From IMG/VR virus record IMGVR_UViG_3300032213_001362, positions 1 through 35,529 of that record: 35,529 nucleotides of DNA; one strand, written 5' to 3'. This DNA comes from a virus. The notes beneath the pieces were generated by a model. It saw only the letters and a list, made by a program, of their open reading frames with translations. It ran no database searches and was not told the DNA's origin. Positions 1-8,810 of the stretch are shown piece by piece (the first letter of the stretch is position 1; each line of letters opens with the position of its first letter). The translations under genes and the position numbers were made by a program.

Positions 1-209
1 CACTTCTGTTCCTAGGTTATATGTGCACCGACCCGATTGTTGTGATTAGGCTGCTACAGCGTAATCAGCACCTACGAAAGCCATAAGGTCTTCGAAGGTC
101 ATAGTTGACATTTCGTCATTTATTGTTTTGTACAGATTTAAAGACATCTAGCACTTCTGTCTACGTGTGATACTATAATTCTCATTGTAATCAATTCCGA
201 GTCACCCCC
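1..209 (-). ncRNA. ssrA: tmRNA (ssrA), 5' portion, cut by the window edge
   Basis: tmRNA rescues stalled ribosomes by acting as a tRNA and then as a short message for a degradation tag. Seen on the minus strand: a 5' end GGGGGTGA at 209, followed by CTCGGAATTGAT, which fits the conserved tRNA-like start of tmRNAs (GG-A-n-T-Y-GA-Y). A possible H-type pseudoknot follows, in which CAC pairs with GTG and AGACA pairs with TGTCT in crossed order. Then come an A-rich stretch and an open frame ending in ADYAVAA and TAA, like known tags (YALAA, AVAA). Base composition is clearly less AT-rich than the neighbouring genes, as expected for a structured RNA. The 3' half, which should carry the T-arm and acceptor strand, lies beyond position 1, so the call cannot be closed here. 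The alternative is a 33-codon peptide gene. Confidence 0.72.
46..123 (-). other. tmRNA tag reading frame (degradation tag ending ADYAVAA)
   Basis: In the frame that ends at the TAA at 46-48, the decoded peptide ends FVGADYAVAA. Hydrophobic Ala-Ala C-termini of this kind are read by ClpXP-type proteases in known tmRNA systems. The first tag codon is uncertain. The A-rich stretch before the frame and the NDE residues, which match the start of the E. coli tag ANDENYALAA, suggest it begins near 115-123. That gives a tag of roughly 23 to 25 residues, longer than the typical 8 to 15. An in-frame ATG at 145-147 lies inside the proposed pseudoknot and is probably fortuitous. Confidence 0.55.
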
Positions 210-217
210 ATATTAAT

Positions 218-225
218 AAATACAA
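218..225 (-). promoter_or_regulatory. TATTTATT element before the tmRNA
   Basis: The coding strand reads GTATTTATTAATATGGGGG, so a one-mismatch version of the TATTTATA octamer found before many genes here ends about eight bases before the RNA's 5' G. Because that G is the likely RNA end, this spacing is what a -10 type element would give. In known tmRNAs, however, the mature 5' end is made by RNase P, so the true start could lie upstream. Confidence 0.35.
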
Positions 226-254
226 ATATACTAAATTTTTATAACAATTCCAAA

Positions 255-620
255 TTAATATCCACTAAATTGTAAATAATTTACCAAATAGAATATTAAG
301 TTTTTCATTTTCTTAGAACCTAATTTTACTGATTTTGAATTCGAGTCTTTAATTGCATCTTCTCCACCTATCAATCTCCATTCTATATTTACAGCATTAT
401 AAAATTCATCTAACGAAAATCTTAGATAATCAGTTTCGTTTACTTCATATATTAAAGCATCATTATCATTTATTCTTTGAATAAAATATCTAACAATATA
501 ACCCTGTCTATAATCTTGATAACTTGGAGTTGGTATATGAGATTTAATTGTTTGAGTTTTTATCAAAGGTTTGTTTTCCGATGTTAATAATTCGTGGTAT
601 TCTATTCTACTAATTCCCAT
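255..620 (-). CDS. Conserved small phage virion protein, probably baseplate-associated (121 aa)
   Basis: Function not recognised. The 121-residue product begins MGISRIEYHELL and has a central aromatic block (YRQGYIVRYFIQR near residues 38-50) followed by an EVNETDYLRF segment and a Lys-rich C-terminal part. No signal peptide or membrane segment is visible. I chose the ATG at 618-620, four bases after the stop of the upstream hub-like gene, because that arrangement suits translational coupling. A GTG at 654-656 in the same frame would add 12 residues and overlap the upstream gene. The AAGGAG further up lies 24 bases from the ATG and is part of the upstream coding sequence. Position at the end of the tape-measure operon suggests a baseplate or tail accessory role, by inference only. 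Confidence 0.6.
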   Translation of the reverse strand: MGISRIEYHELLTSENKPLIKTQTIKSHIPTPSYQDYRQGYIVRYFIQRINDNDALIYEVNETDYLRFSLDEFYNAVNIEWRLIGGEDAIKDSNSKSVKLGSKKMKNLIFYLVNYLQFSGY

Positions 621-624
621 AATA

Positions 625-3600
625 TTATTGTTGTTGTCTATATTCTCCTTGAACACGAGTAACCCATTTCATATCCTGTATAGTTTGTTCAACTTCTGTT
701 ACTTGGAATAATCCACAAGCTGCATATTTTCTCGGAATTCCTATAATGTTAAAAGTATCTCCTCTCCTTATACCACTCTTTCCGATAATTGTAAACGAAT
801 ATTTGATAGGTAATGGATGTGATAATCTACCACCACCACTAAGTCTTCTACTCATTGCGTTTTGTTTAAGTACATTCAAAAACTTTTTATCCGTACAACA
901 ATACACTTTAAATTTTGCTTTAAATACATCCATTGAATTTAAAAAGTTTGCAAATACATCTTCAGTAAGTAGATTTTCTTCAGGATTTGGAACTACATCA
1001 ATTTTTTCCAAATTAGATGATATATTAGCTACTACTTGCTGTTTGGCTTGGTCTTCATAAGCTTTAATTTCTTCTTCAATTGCTTTCGATTCCGCATCAA
1101 CAGCTGTCTTTCTAGCATTTATTCGCTTCTCTATTTCAGCCGATTGGGCTTGTATTGTATCGATTTGTTTATTATTTTCTTCAATCGTACCAGGAGCCAA
1201 TCCAAATGAAACTATTTGAGCTACATTGTTAAGCCTAAGAGCTCCAATTTTATCATTATTTAGTTTTAAAGCTGCAGCTTCTGTTGCATTAGGAGCGCCT
1301 TCTCCTTTTTTTATTAATTCGGCATTTGCCTTATCTCTATCTATTAATTTCTGCCTTTGCTCTTGTTGTGCGGGGGTTAATGTAGATGCTTGAAATTTAT
1401 TTAATCTTTGTTCAACTGCAGTTTGTGCAGTTCCAGATGTACCAGACGTACCAGATGTACCAGATGTACCATCCCCTCCGGTATTTCCAGCAGCGCCGGC
1501 GGGTTTTACATAACCTGTCATAAATCTATCGGGCTTACCATTGAATATAGATGGATAGTTAGGTGCACTTACTTCTATGTTTGCTTGTGATGGGTTTGAT
1601 GATAAAGATAATCTTTTTGATATTATTTGTTGCGTCATAGAACCCGGTATATCAATACTTAAATCAGCTTGTAAAAATTTAGATTTTTCACCACTATGTA
1701 CAAATTGAACAGGAGTAGATGTATTTTTACCAACCCAATTTTCATCAATTACGGTATATACAGTTGTATCCTTACCAGCTACTTTTGCTTTTTTCTCAAC
1801 TATTTGAAAATTCCAAAACGAATCCACAGCTGCACTCATTTCATTTAATAATGATTGTAATACATCACGCATTGTTTTATTCGCATCTGATAATTCTTTT
1901 TTAAGTAATTCAAAATTTAAATACAAATTTTCTAACTTACCCCAATAGTATGGTTCTTCACTATGCTTACCAGTTAATGCTTCGGGTTGTGCGAATGAAA
2001 TAGAATATATTGAATTATTTATAAGAGGTGTAGTATCTTCATTTAAATCCGTTAAATTTTGCTCCATAAAGAATTTGCTAAAATCAGGAATAAGTCCAGG
2101 TATTATTAATGCTTCAGGTTTAATTGAATATATACCTTTAAATGCACCAATATGTACATCTGTAATATCAATTATTACATTCACATTTCTACCCGCCAAC
2201 TCGATGGATTCTATTCCAGAGTTTTCGTTTAATAATGATACTATTTTACCGAATCTAACATATCTATTTTTTGAAAACAACTTTTCTTTAGGTAATGGTA
2301 ACCCACCATCCAACATAATTTCGGTTGCATCTATTGTAAAATTAGAAATAGTCTGTCCCCCACCGGCTCCTGCTGCTCCAGATGTTCCAGCCGTTCCTGA
2401 TGTTCCTGTTGCAGCTGGTGGTGTTGGTGGTTGTGGTTGTGGTGGAAATGTCTTAAGTGTAGCACGTTTACCAGATGTAGTTCTATCATTTCCCTTGTCA
2501 TCTTTTAGATATTCGTATGAAATTCTTGTTTTATATGCTTCATCTATTTCAGCTTGAGTATATCCTGCCTTTATTAATTCTTCTTTTGTTCTTGTAGTGT
2601 CAGCTTTTACAAGATCTGTTGCTATTTTATTTAATCGTTCCCATTGTACTTGTGGGTCATTTTTTATACCATTTTGTTCCTGTCCAGATGTTTTTGTTTT
2701 TGGTTGTTGAATTTCTTCTTTTTTTATTTCAGTACCATCAACTTTTCTACCATCTCTCCAATTTGATATTTGATTATCAATAACAGGATCAAAATTTATA
2801 AAATCTGCACTAGTCCAATAGTTATCTTTTGTTTTAAATAACATATTTTTTACAAAAGAAGTTTGTCTTATCTTTGGTAATTCATTATACATTTTTTTAA
2901 AACGTCTCTCCGCTCTTTGGTCAGCTGCTTCCAAATTTAATTCAGATACACCAAATGGTGGTGCTGCTGCCTTATTAGAAACTTTTCCATTTACAATTGG
3001 TTCTATACTATGTTGTGATTGTAAATATGTTGGTAAGCCCGGTGCTCCTCTCAACTTTATAGACATATCAAATACATCTCCATTTGAACTAACACTACCA
3101 CCAACAATAAATCCAAAAAATGAATCATACTCACCTTTGGATTGAATTCGTTTATTATGTAATGTATTTTGGTCCAAATTATATTTACCAGTATCAGAAA
3201 CAATAGTAGATGCATTTAATGGTATCAATCCACTTACACCATTATCGGTATTCCACCCATATTCTATTAAAAGTGAATAACCGGGCTCCATTAAGTAAGC
3301 TTGTAATGTTTCAACTTGTGCTAAAGTAAATGCTGTTAATTTTAAATCACAATGTCTTGATATTTGGTCTTTACCTTCTTTTACATTTATAGCCGTTACT
3401 ATTGGTGATGGTTTATACGGAGTATCTAATACCGTTGGGTCTATTGCATATACAGGTTTACCATCCCAACTCATACCAATTGCACCACTGTGTGTAGAAT
3501 CTCCATAAAATGATGCTTGCGCTACTCCAGCTGCAGTAAACAATTTCCAATCAGGATTTGATGACATTACTAAGCCACCACCAGCACCAGATATTATTCT

Positions 3601-3693
3601 AACAAAACAATTTAATTTTGATGTTTCAATTGAATCCGTTTGCTTTATTCTGTTTACTATTTCAGGATTTATATTAGTAAGTTGAGGCCACAT
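625..3693 (-). CDS. Large baseplate hub-like tail protein (1022 aa)
   Basis: Probable central baseplate component at the tip of the tail tube. The N-terminal part (about 85-150) has a beta-rich segment ending LLIEYGWNTD. The C-terminal 100 residues contain GKSGIRRGDTFNIIG and FQVTEVEQTIQDMKW, a pattern typical of gp27/XkdQ/gpD-type hub proteins, where a small beta barrel ends in a line about a theta-like W-T segment. Two Gly-Thr-Ser linkers are visible (about 430-447 and 742-754), the same sequence type as the fibre collagen tracts, and a charged helical, possibly coiled-coil, region spans about 780-900. At 1022 residues it is much longer than T4 gp27 (391 aa), so extra domains are fused in. 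It lies three bases after the LysM-like gene, the expected place for a hub. The family assignment rests on context and C-terminal pattern, not on a full match. Confidence 0.5.
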   Translation of the reverse strand: MWPQLTNINPEIVNRIKQTDSIETSKLNCFVRIISGAGGGLVMSSNPDWKLFTAAGVAQASFYGDSTHSGAIGMSWDGKPVYAIDPTVLDTPYKPSPIVTAINVKEGKDQISRHCDLKLTAFTLAQVETLQAYLMEPGYSLLIEYGWNTDNGVSGLIPLNASTIVSDTGKYNLDQNTLHNKRIQSKGEYDSFFGFIVGGSVSSNGDVFDMSIKLRGAPGLPTYLQSQHSIEPIVNGKVSNKAAAPPFGVSELNLEAADQRAERRFKKMYNELPKIRQTSFVKNMLFKTKDNYWTSADFINFDPVIDNQISNWRDGRKVDGTEIKKEEIQQPKTKTSGQEQNGIKNDPQVQWERLNKIATDLVKADTTRTKEELIKAGYTQAEIDEAYKTRISYEYLKDDKGNDRTTSGKRATLKTFPPQPQPPTPPAATGTSGTAGTSGAAGAGGGQTISNFTIDATEIMLDGGLPLPKEKLFSKNRYVRFGKIVSLLNENSGIESIELAGRNVNVIIDITDVHIGAFKGIYSIKPEALIIPGLIPDFSKFFMEQNLTDLNEDTTPLINNSIYSISFAQPEALTGKHSEEPYYWGKLENLYLNFELLKKELSDANKTMRDVLQSLLNEMSAAVDSFWNFQIVEKKAKVAGKDTTVYTVIDENWVGKNTSTPVQFVHSGEKSKFLQADLSIDIPGSMTQQIISKRLSLSSNPSQANIEVSAPNYPSIFNGKPDRFMTGYVKPAGAAGNTGGDGTSGTSGTSGTSGTAQTAVEQRLNKFQASTLTPAQQEQRQKLIDRDKANAELIKKGEGAPNATEAAALKLNNDKIGALRLNNVAQIVSFGLAPGTIEENNKQIDTIQAQSAEIEKRINARKTAVDAESKAIEEEIKAYEDQAKQQVVANISSNLEKIDVVPNPEENLLTEDVFANFLNSMDVFKAKFKVYCCTDKKFLNVLKQNAMSRRLSGGGRLSHPLPIKYSFTIIGKSGIRRGDTFNIIGIPRKYAACGLFQVTEVEQTIQDMKWVTRVQGEYRQQQ

Positions 3694-3696
3694 CTA

Positions 3697-3990
3697 TTAT
3701 ATATTAGTTTGATTATTTACAATTTCTATATATTGTATTGGTATTCTAAGTATAGTACCATCAGGAAAAGAAAACTTTGCATTATGTATATTATTTGCAG
3801 CTGCTATAATCCACCACAACGATGCGTGTCCATAAAAATAATTAGCTAAAGTATCCAATCTATCACCAGTTTCAGTAGCAACATAAACATCAGTTTCTCT
3901 TAATGGTATGTTTGGATATCTTTTAGTTTTATATACAATTCTACCATCAGTAGTTTTTTTAGTATCATTTGTTTCGTATCGGCTTCTCAT
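3697..3990 (-). CDS. LysM-like baseplate protein (gp53 / tail protein X type, 97 aa)
   Basis: Small soluble protein with one LysM-like fold at about residues 40-85: GDRLDTLANYFYGHASLWWII, then AAANNI, and a final TILRIP strand. This Gly-Asp ... Leu ... Ala ... Tyr ... Trp ... Ile-Ala ... Asn ... Ile-Pro spacing is typical of the LysM unit found in T4 gp53 (baseplate wedge), P2 gpX and the C-terminus of XkdP. In those phages it sits between the tape measure and the hub gene, as here. Short gaps on both sides (19 and 3 bases) imply co-translation with its neighbours. Peptidoglycan binding is possible for LysM domains but a purely structural role in the tail is the usual one. The fold call is good; which of the named families it belongs to is open. 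Confidence 0.65.
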   Translation of the reverse strand: MRSRYETNDTKKTTDGRIVYKTKRYPNIPLRETDVYVATETGDRLDTLANYFYGHASLWWIIAAANNIHNAKFSFPDGTILRIPIQYIEIVNNQTNI

Positions 3991-4009
3991 ATTATGCGAT
4001 TATAGAGGT

Positions 4010-6106
4010 TTATGTAGTCGGTGTGTATGGGTTACCATCTCCATAATATTCCTTTCCAGTTCTTTTTTGAACATAAATTGTTCTTCCTTTAGTTTCACCA
4101 ACAGGTGGAGTGGACTCTCTATTTGTTGGACTAAGCTTTAATCTTTTTTGTACTTCTTTTGCTGCATCACTTACATCATCTGGGTATCTTTCTCCCGATT
4201 CGGCCTTATTTGTTTCAGAGGATGGTTTATCAGCATTAGGCGCTTTATATGGAGTATTTGTAGATTGAAGTTTTTTTGCATCGGTTGTGTTATTTTGCTT
4301 ACTTATTGTAGATGCATCATCAAAAAACCCATACATTTTTCTACCTATTTGTGTTTTATCTTGAATTCCATCTTTATCAAATACAGTATTATATGTATTT
4401 GATTTTGCTTCAACAAATTTTAATGTTATTGTAACTTCAACTATCGTTGGTAATCTATAATTTTGTACATTCTTATCATTCAATCCAATTTCCCAAGGAT
4501 AGTTATCATCTATATTATAAGACATGTTTTCAATAAAACATTCCTTGTCTCTATACATATCACCCAATGTAAATTTTAAAAATGGTGCACTCACTGCTCC
4601 GGTAGCACTCATATAATCTTGCGGATAACACAATGATGATAAATAAGCTAATTTTTGCCAACATATTTTATGTTCATCTTTGGTAAGAGAAAATACTTTA
4701 AATGAAAATTGTACAGTTCTCTCAATACTTTGATATGTATAAAAATTAAATGGAGCTCCTATAAATCTACTACTATCCCAAGAAGGAGAAAATTGTTCAC
4801 TCAATCCGGTAATAGTACCTCTAAAAACAACCATAGTGGATGTACCAATAGAAAGAAATTTTAATGGTACATAATCGTTTTCACTATTTTTAAGTTGTTC
4901 ATCCGTTTCAACTCCATTAACTACTTTGTATGGTAGTTGTGAATTTTTTGTATCCTTTGTACTACCCTTTCCCCCATCTTTTATTCCAAATGTTTCTCTA
5001 TTACTAATTCGTACTACCTTAGAATAAATCGGGTTTTCATCATTATAATTTGATATTTCTTGATTTTTTTCTTTTAAAAAACGTTTTTTAGTTTGCTTTG
5101 CTCCCTCTAAACTCCCAGTGTATTCTAATTCATATAATAATCCAATTCCCATTCTCCCACTATCCGTTGGGTCCAAATCCGGTCCTTGGCGTGGTGTTGT
5201 TGGTTCATTTCTAAAATTTAAAGGTGGCCTTCCGTATTGCTTTTCACCATACGTTATTTCACTATATTTTTTTAAAGATGAGTATTTTTTAGATAAATCT
5301 GTACTTTGCTGAATATCTTTTGCAAGTTCTTGAGCTTTATCTCCACCTTTTGATAATATTTTTACTAATTGTCTTGATACAGCTTTTTTAGCTTCCTGCT
5401 GTGCTATATTAAGACCCTGTCCAATAACAGCTCTTTTAATTTGGTCGGGTGTACCAGTTGCGTTCTTTGCTAAAAATGATGCAACTTTAGTTCCAGAAGA
5501 TATATCTTTTAATTTTGCTAAAACTTCATGTGTTCTGAATTCTTCGTTAAAGCCCGGTATTTTAGCAACGAACATAGGACTTAATACAACTTTGGATGGA
5601 ATTAATACATCTGGGAAAAATGCTCCTAATGTATTTTTTATAGATGCCCCAGCTTTTGTAATTGCTGTCTTTGCATTAAATGTTGATGGTACTTTTAATA
5701 ATCTAGAACCACCAAATTGCACCGCCTCACCAACAGTATCACCTACTACTCTAGCCGCAGTTGCTACCAATCCTCTACCACCAGTTCCAGCTTTCATAGC
5801 TTCTCCTAATGATGTATTTTGAGATGAGATTCTTAAAATATCAGTACCATATAATACGGCTGAGGAAAAATTAGCAAATGGAAGTAATCCAACCAATTCA
5901 CTTTCAACTCTAGTTTCCGTAAATCTTTCAGCAGTTCCACCTAATCTTACTTTATTTATTAAAGGTACTGATGTTTTATTAAGTAAAGGACTTATTGTTG
6001 ATATCTGAATATCTTTACTATTTCTTACAGCAAATGCCTCTTGTGGTGTTTTACCCTCAAGTCTATCGTATTTTTTGTTTCTAAATAATTCTTCTAAAGT
6101 TGGCAT
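4010..6106 (-). CDS. Baseplate / tail-tube adaptor-like protein (698 aa)
   Basis: Virion protein encoded between the tape measure and the LysM protein. Residues about 60-250 are Ala/Gly/Val-rich and helical. Residues about 400-580 form a beta-rich block with FNFYTYQSIERTVQFSFKVF, a following helix that ends YLSSLCYPQ, a proline-containing KFTLGDMY strand, and VEVTITLKFVEA. This layout resembles tail proteins of the gpU/gp48/XkdP N-terminal kind that cap or initiate the tail tube. The last 100 residues are polar and low-complexity (Asn, Thr, Lys, Pro). No signal peptide or catalytic motif is seen. Given a separate LysM protein just downstream, these two genes together could correspond to one XkdP-like protein, split in two. 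Functional call is inference from position and pattern. Confidence 0.45.
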   Translation of the reverse strand: MPTLEELFRNKKYDRLEGKTPQEAFAVRNSKDIQISTISPLLNKTSVPLINKVRLGGTAERFTETRVESELVGLLPFANFSSAVLYGTDILRISSQNTSLGEAMKAGTGGRGLVATAARVVGDTVGEAVQFGGSRLLKVPSTFNAKTAITKAGASIKNTLGAFFPDVLIPSKVVLSPMFVAKIPGFNEEFRTHEVLAKLKDISSGTKVASFLAKNATGTPDQIKRAVIGQGLNIAQQEAKKAVSRQLVKILSKGGDKAQELAKDIQQSTDLSKKYSSLKKYSEITYGEKQYGRPPLNFRNEPTTPRQGPDLDPTDSGRMGIGLLYELEYTGSLEGAKQTKKRFLKEKNQEISNYNDENPIYSKVVRISNRETFGIKDGGKGSTKDTKNSQLPYKVVNGVETDEQLKNSENDYVPLKFLSIGTSTMVVFRGTITGLSEQFSPSWDSSRFIGAPFNFYTYQSIERTVQFSFKVFSLTKDEHKICWQKLAYLSSLCYPQDYMSATGAVSAPFLKFTLGDMYRDKECFIENMSYNIDDNYPWEIGLNDKNVQNYRLPTIVEVTITLKFVEAKSNTYNTVFDKDGIQDKTQIGRKMYGFFDDASTISKQNNTTDAKKLQSTNTPYKAPNADKPSSETNKAESGERYPDDVSDAAKEVQKRLKLSPTNRESTPPVGETKGRTIYVQKRTGKEYYGDGNPYTPTT

Positions 6107-6117
6107 CTAATTATCTT

Positions 6118-8514
6118 TTATTGTAATGCAAAGTTATTTCTAGTACTATTGTCAGTTGTTCTAGTTATATTTGCAGTAACCTTATCGTTATCCATATAAA
6201 CTCCTATTTTACCACTTGCCATATCCGCTCTAACACCTCTAAATTCGCTTATCAATGCATTTATCATACTATTGTTAGATGATGCCATAGGTGATACAGT
6301 TTGTACAGGTGATGTTTGTGATTGTTTTGGACTTGAAAATAAATCAGTTCCAGCTATTACTGAATCTTTGTTATTAAGTTGTATTGCACCTTCAGGTCCC
6401 ATTAGGGTTCTACTACCATACCCACTACTACCAGCACCAGGTGAAAATACGTCATCTCCAAAACTAGAAGCTTTAGATGCCGCCGCAAATAATGCACCAA
6501 CCATAGTTGCTGCAATAACTGCACCAATTATTGGTAGTTTTCCCTGTCCACTAAAAATACTAGCTACCGCACCTAACATACTTTTACCTGCAGCTTGAGC
6601 ATCAGCTATTGCTTGCATTTTTGCTAATGCAAATGTTTTTACTTTATTTGCATATATCATAGCAGTTAATGTAACCAATGTTCCGAAAAATCCTACTAAT
6701 CCGGCTGTACTTGATGCTATGTAACCAATCACTTTAGCTATTGTACCAAATACATCTGCCATCATAACTAAAATAGGCATTAATGCTTGAAATGCAGGTA
6801 ACATCCTACCACCAATTTGTTCTACCGAACCAGCTATGGCATTTTTAAATTCATCCATTTGACTCACTATTCTTTGTTGGGTTGCAAATTCTTCTGCTTT
6901 TTTCTTTAATTGGTCATCATTCAAATTACTAATATCAACTCCAGAATCTATAAGTGCTTGTGCGTTTTCTAAAGTTTTTCCGCTCATTTTACCAAGCTTA
7001 TCACGAATACCCAATTGTTTTTCAATTTCTTCCACTTCCATACCCGCTGCTGCAGCTAGGGCCTTTTTTGTATGATAATCTTGTTTAGTAAAATCTCCAC
7101 TTTGCTCTAATGCATCTAATGTTGCTTGTTGTGCGCCTAAAATATCACCTTCATAAGCTAATGCTCTAGCTCTACTAAGATTAAATTGACCTCCCACAAA
7201 AGTTGCTGCTACTAATTCAGCTTCTATACCGGATTCAAAATCTAATAACTTTTCCGCATGGCTTCCGGCATCTTCTAAAGTTGTACCTAACATTTTAGCT
7301 TTTGCAGCGGATTGTATGAATAGTTGTACATTACCTTTCATGTGCTTAGAAAGAACTCCAGCACTCTTTGACATATCCTTAAACATTTCAGCAGGAGATA
7401 CACCAACTCCTTCTGCTAACTTAGCCGCCATCATTTGAGTATTGGCTGCAGTGGCTTCTGATAATCCACCTATTTGTTCAAACGATGCTTGTATGGCTGA
7501 TGAATCTTGTGCACTAATACCCATCGTTGCTTTCATAAGAGATAATGAATCAACCGTACCTTGTGCAAAATGGAACATATCACTTTGGGAATTGGCTAGT
7601 TCGTTCATTACATCATAGGCATCTGCCATAGTAACACCCAACCCTCTGTATGCCAATCCAGTATGATGTACCGTGTCATCAATTTCTTTGGTCATATTAT
7701 TAGTAAAGCCAGTATTCTCTTTATACTTTGCCGCAGCTTCATCCATTTCCAAAAATGCATGTACACCAGCCATTAATCCAGCTGCCACTAATCCAGTTAA
7801 AAATACACCCTTTCCAAGGTTTTTTACCATTCCTTTTGTAAATTCCAAAGCTTCACTTATTGGTTCCGGTAGATGGTGCATAACTTTATGCATTTGCTCA
7901 TGTAATTCCTTTTGCCTCTCTATTTTCTTTTCTAACTTATCATTAACTAAATACAACTGCATAGCATCAGCTTGTTGTTGTTTTGTTAAGTGAGATATAC
8001 TCTTTTGGAATTTTTCCATTTTATGAGCAGATGATTCACTATGTGAGTGATGTGAATCTGCTTCTTTGGCAAGGTCTAATGTTTTTGCAACCAATACTTC
8101 TAAAGTTTCCCTTCTCTTTGCTGCCATTTCAGAAGCTTTACCTTCCGATTTTACTTCCTTTTCTTTTAACTTTACTAACGATACGGATATTGATTCTATT
8201 GAACCAGCAATACCCAATCTACCATTTATTTCTTTTTTAGCAGTTTTACTAAGAGATGCAATTGATTTGTATGTTTTTTCCTCATACTCATTTGCTTCTT
8301 GTATTTTTTTTAATTTAGAAATTCTGTCATTTGATAATTTGAGTCTTATTTGTTCTTGCTCAATTAAATCTTCTAAATTTTCCTTCTCTTTACCACTTGA
8401 AGTTGCTGCTTTTTTATTTTGTTCGGCAATTCTTTCCCTAATACGAGATTCGTCTTGTAGTAAATCGTTTAATTCCTGTTGTTCTTTCGGAGTTAGTGGT
8501 TTATTAGTTGCCAT
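6118..8514 (-). CDS. Tape measure protein (798 aa)
   Basis: Sets tail length and is probably injected with the DNA. Residues 1-210 are almost entirely charged heptad-like helix (Glu/Lys/Gln-rich coiled coil). A hydrophobic segment follows at about 230-252 (LTGLVAAGLMAGVHAFL), then a long Ala/Gly/Met-rich helical region. A second hydrophobic cluster at about 565-665 (PILVMMADVFGTIAKVIGYI and IIGAVIAATMVGALFAAA) looks like one or more membrane-active segments, as in many tape measures. The C-terminal 100 residues are Ser/Asn-rich. At roughly 1.5 angstrom per residue, which holds for many tape measures, 798 residues would give a tail near 120 nm. The position after the tube and gp26/gp51-like genes is the standard one. 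It is longer than T4 gp29 (590 aa). Confidence 0.8.
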   Translation of the reverse strand: MATNKPLTPKEQQELNDLLQDESRIRERIAEQNKKAATSSGKEKENLEDLIEQEQIRLKLSNDRISKLKKIQEANEYEEKTYKSIASLSKTAKKEINGRLGIAGSIESISVSLVKLKEKEVKSEGKASEMAAKRRETLEVLVAKTLDLAKEADSHHSHSESSAHKMEKFQKSISHLTKQQQADAMQLYLVNDKLEKKIERQKELHEQMHKVMHHLPEPISEALEFTKGMVKNLGKGVFLTGLVAAGLMAGVHAFLEMDEAAAKYKENTGFTNNMTKEIDDTVHHTGLAYRGLGVTMADAYDVMNELANSQSDMFHFAQGTVDSLSLMKATMGISAQDSSAIQASFEQIGGLSEATAANTQMMAAKLAEGVGVSPAEMFKDMSKSAGVLSKHMKGNVQLFIQSAAKAKMLGTTLEDAGSHAEKLLDFESGIEAELVAATFVGGQFNLSRARALAYEGDILGAQQATLDALEQSGDFTKQDYHTKKALAAAAGMEVEEIEKQLGIRDKLGKMSGKTLENAQALIDSGVDISNLNDDQLKKKAEEFATQQRIVSQMDEFKNAIAGSVEQIGGRMLPAFQALMPILVMMADVFGTIAKVIGYIASSTAGLVGFFGTLVTLTAMIYANKVKTFALAKMQAIADAQAAGKSMLGAVASIFSGQGKLPIIGAVIAATMVGALFAAASKASSFGDDVFSPGAGSSGYGSRTLMGPEGAIQLNNKDSVIAGTDLFSSPKQSQTSPVQTVSPMASSNNSMINALISEFRGVRADMASGKIGVYMDNDKVTANITRTTDNSTRNNFALQ

Positions 8515-8528
8515 CTATGATATAAAAA

Positions 8529-8771
8529 TTATTTGAACTGCTTTGGGTCTACCAATCCATATTTAATAAGTTGTTTCCAAGATTCAGGATCAGTGTCTTT
8601 TATTTTTTGTAATCTTGGTTGATATGATTTTGCAATATCATATAATTCGTCATCCAATTTATTTAATACAGGATCATCATCTATTACTTGCTGTAATGTT
8701 TGTGGTTTCTTTTTACCAAACCATCCCCAAAATTCATTTAAATTTTCTTTTGATATTTTATATTTTTTCAT
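8529..8771 (-). CDS. Small charged protein before the tape measure gene (80 aa)
   Basis: Not recognised. The product is short, acidic/basic mixed and helical, with a Trp-rich patch (FWGWFGKKKP, about residues 14-23), an IDDDPVLNKLDDEL segment and a second Trp in SWKQLIKYG. It carries no signal peptide or membrane span. It is the first gene of a unit: two TATTTATA octamers and a terminator lie directly upstream, and the tape measure gene follows after 14 bases. A role in tape measure folding or tail assembly is possible from position alone. Codon usage matches the neighbours, so it is very likely a real gene despite its size. Confidence 0.65.
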   Translation of the reverse strand: MKKYKISKENLNEFWGWFGKKKPQTLQQVIDDDPVLNKLDDELYDIAKSYQPRLQKIKDTDPESWKQLIKYGLVDPKQFK

Positions 8772-8791
8772 AATCTATATAGTTTAACATC

Positions 8792-8810
8792 TATAAATAT
8801 CCTATAAATA
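8792..8810 (-). promoter_or_regulatory. Tandem TATTTATA elements, promoter-like, before the tape measure operon
   Basis: Two coding-strand TATTTATA octamers (8803-8810 and 8792-8799) lie 21 to 39 bases before the ATG of the 80-aa gene and immediately after the hairpin terminator of the upstream unit. Tandem copies before the longest tail operon are consistent with strong late expression. The role as promoter is inferred from repetition of the motif before units in this window. Confidence 0.45.

Noticed and set aside
46-147. 33-codon peptide gene starting at the ATG at 145-147
   Set aside because: The upstream sequence has tmRNA 5' features and the C-terminus ADYAVAA is tag-like, so I read it as a tmRNA tag frame. 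It remains the fallback if the tmRNA is not confirmed.
618-656. GTG at 654-656 as the start of the last gene
   Set aside because: It would overlap the upstream gene by 32 bases. The ATG at 618-620, four bases after that gene's stop, is the simpler start.
8066-8536. Plus-strand 156-codon frame over the tape measure gene with Phe/Ser-rich hydrophobic content
   Set aside because: Antisense of the charged coiled-coil codons. It has no ribosome site and conflicts with a well-supported tape measure gene.
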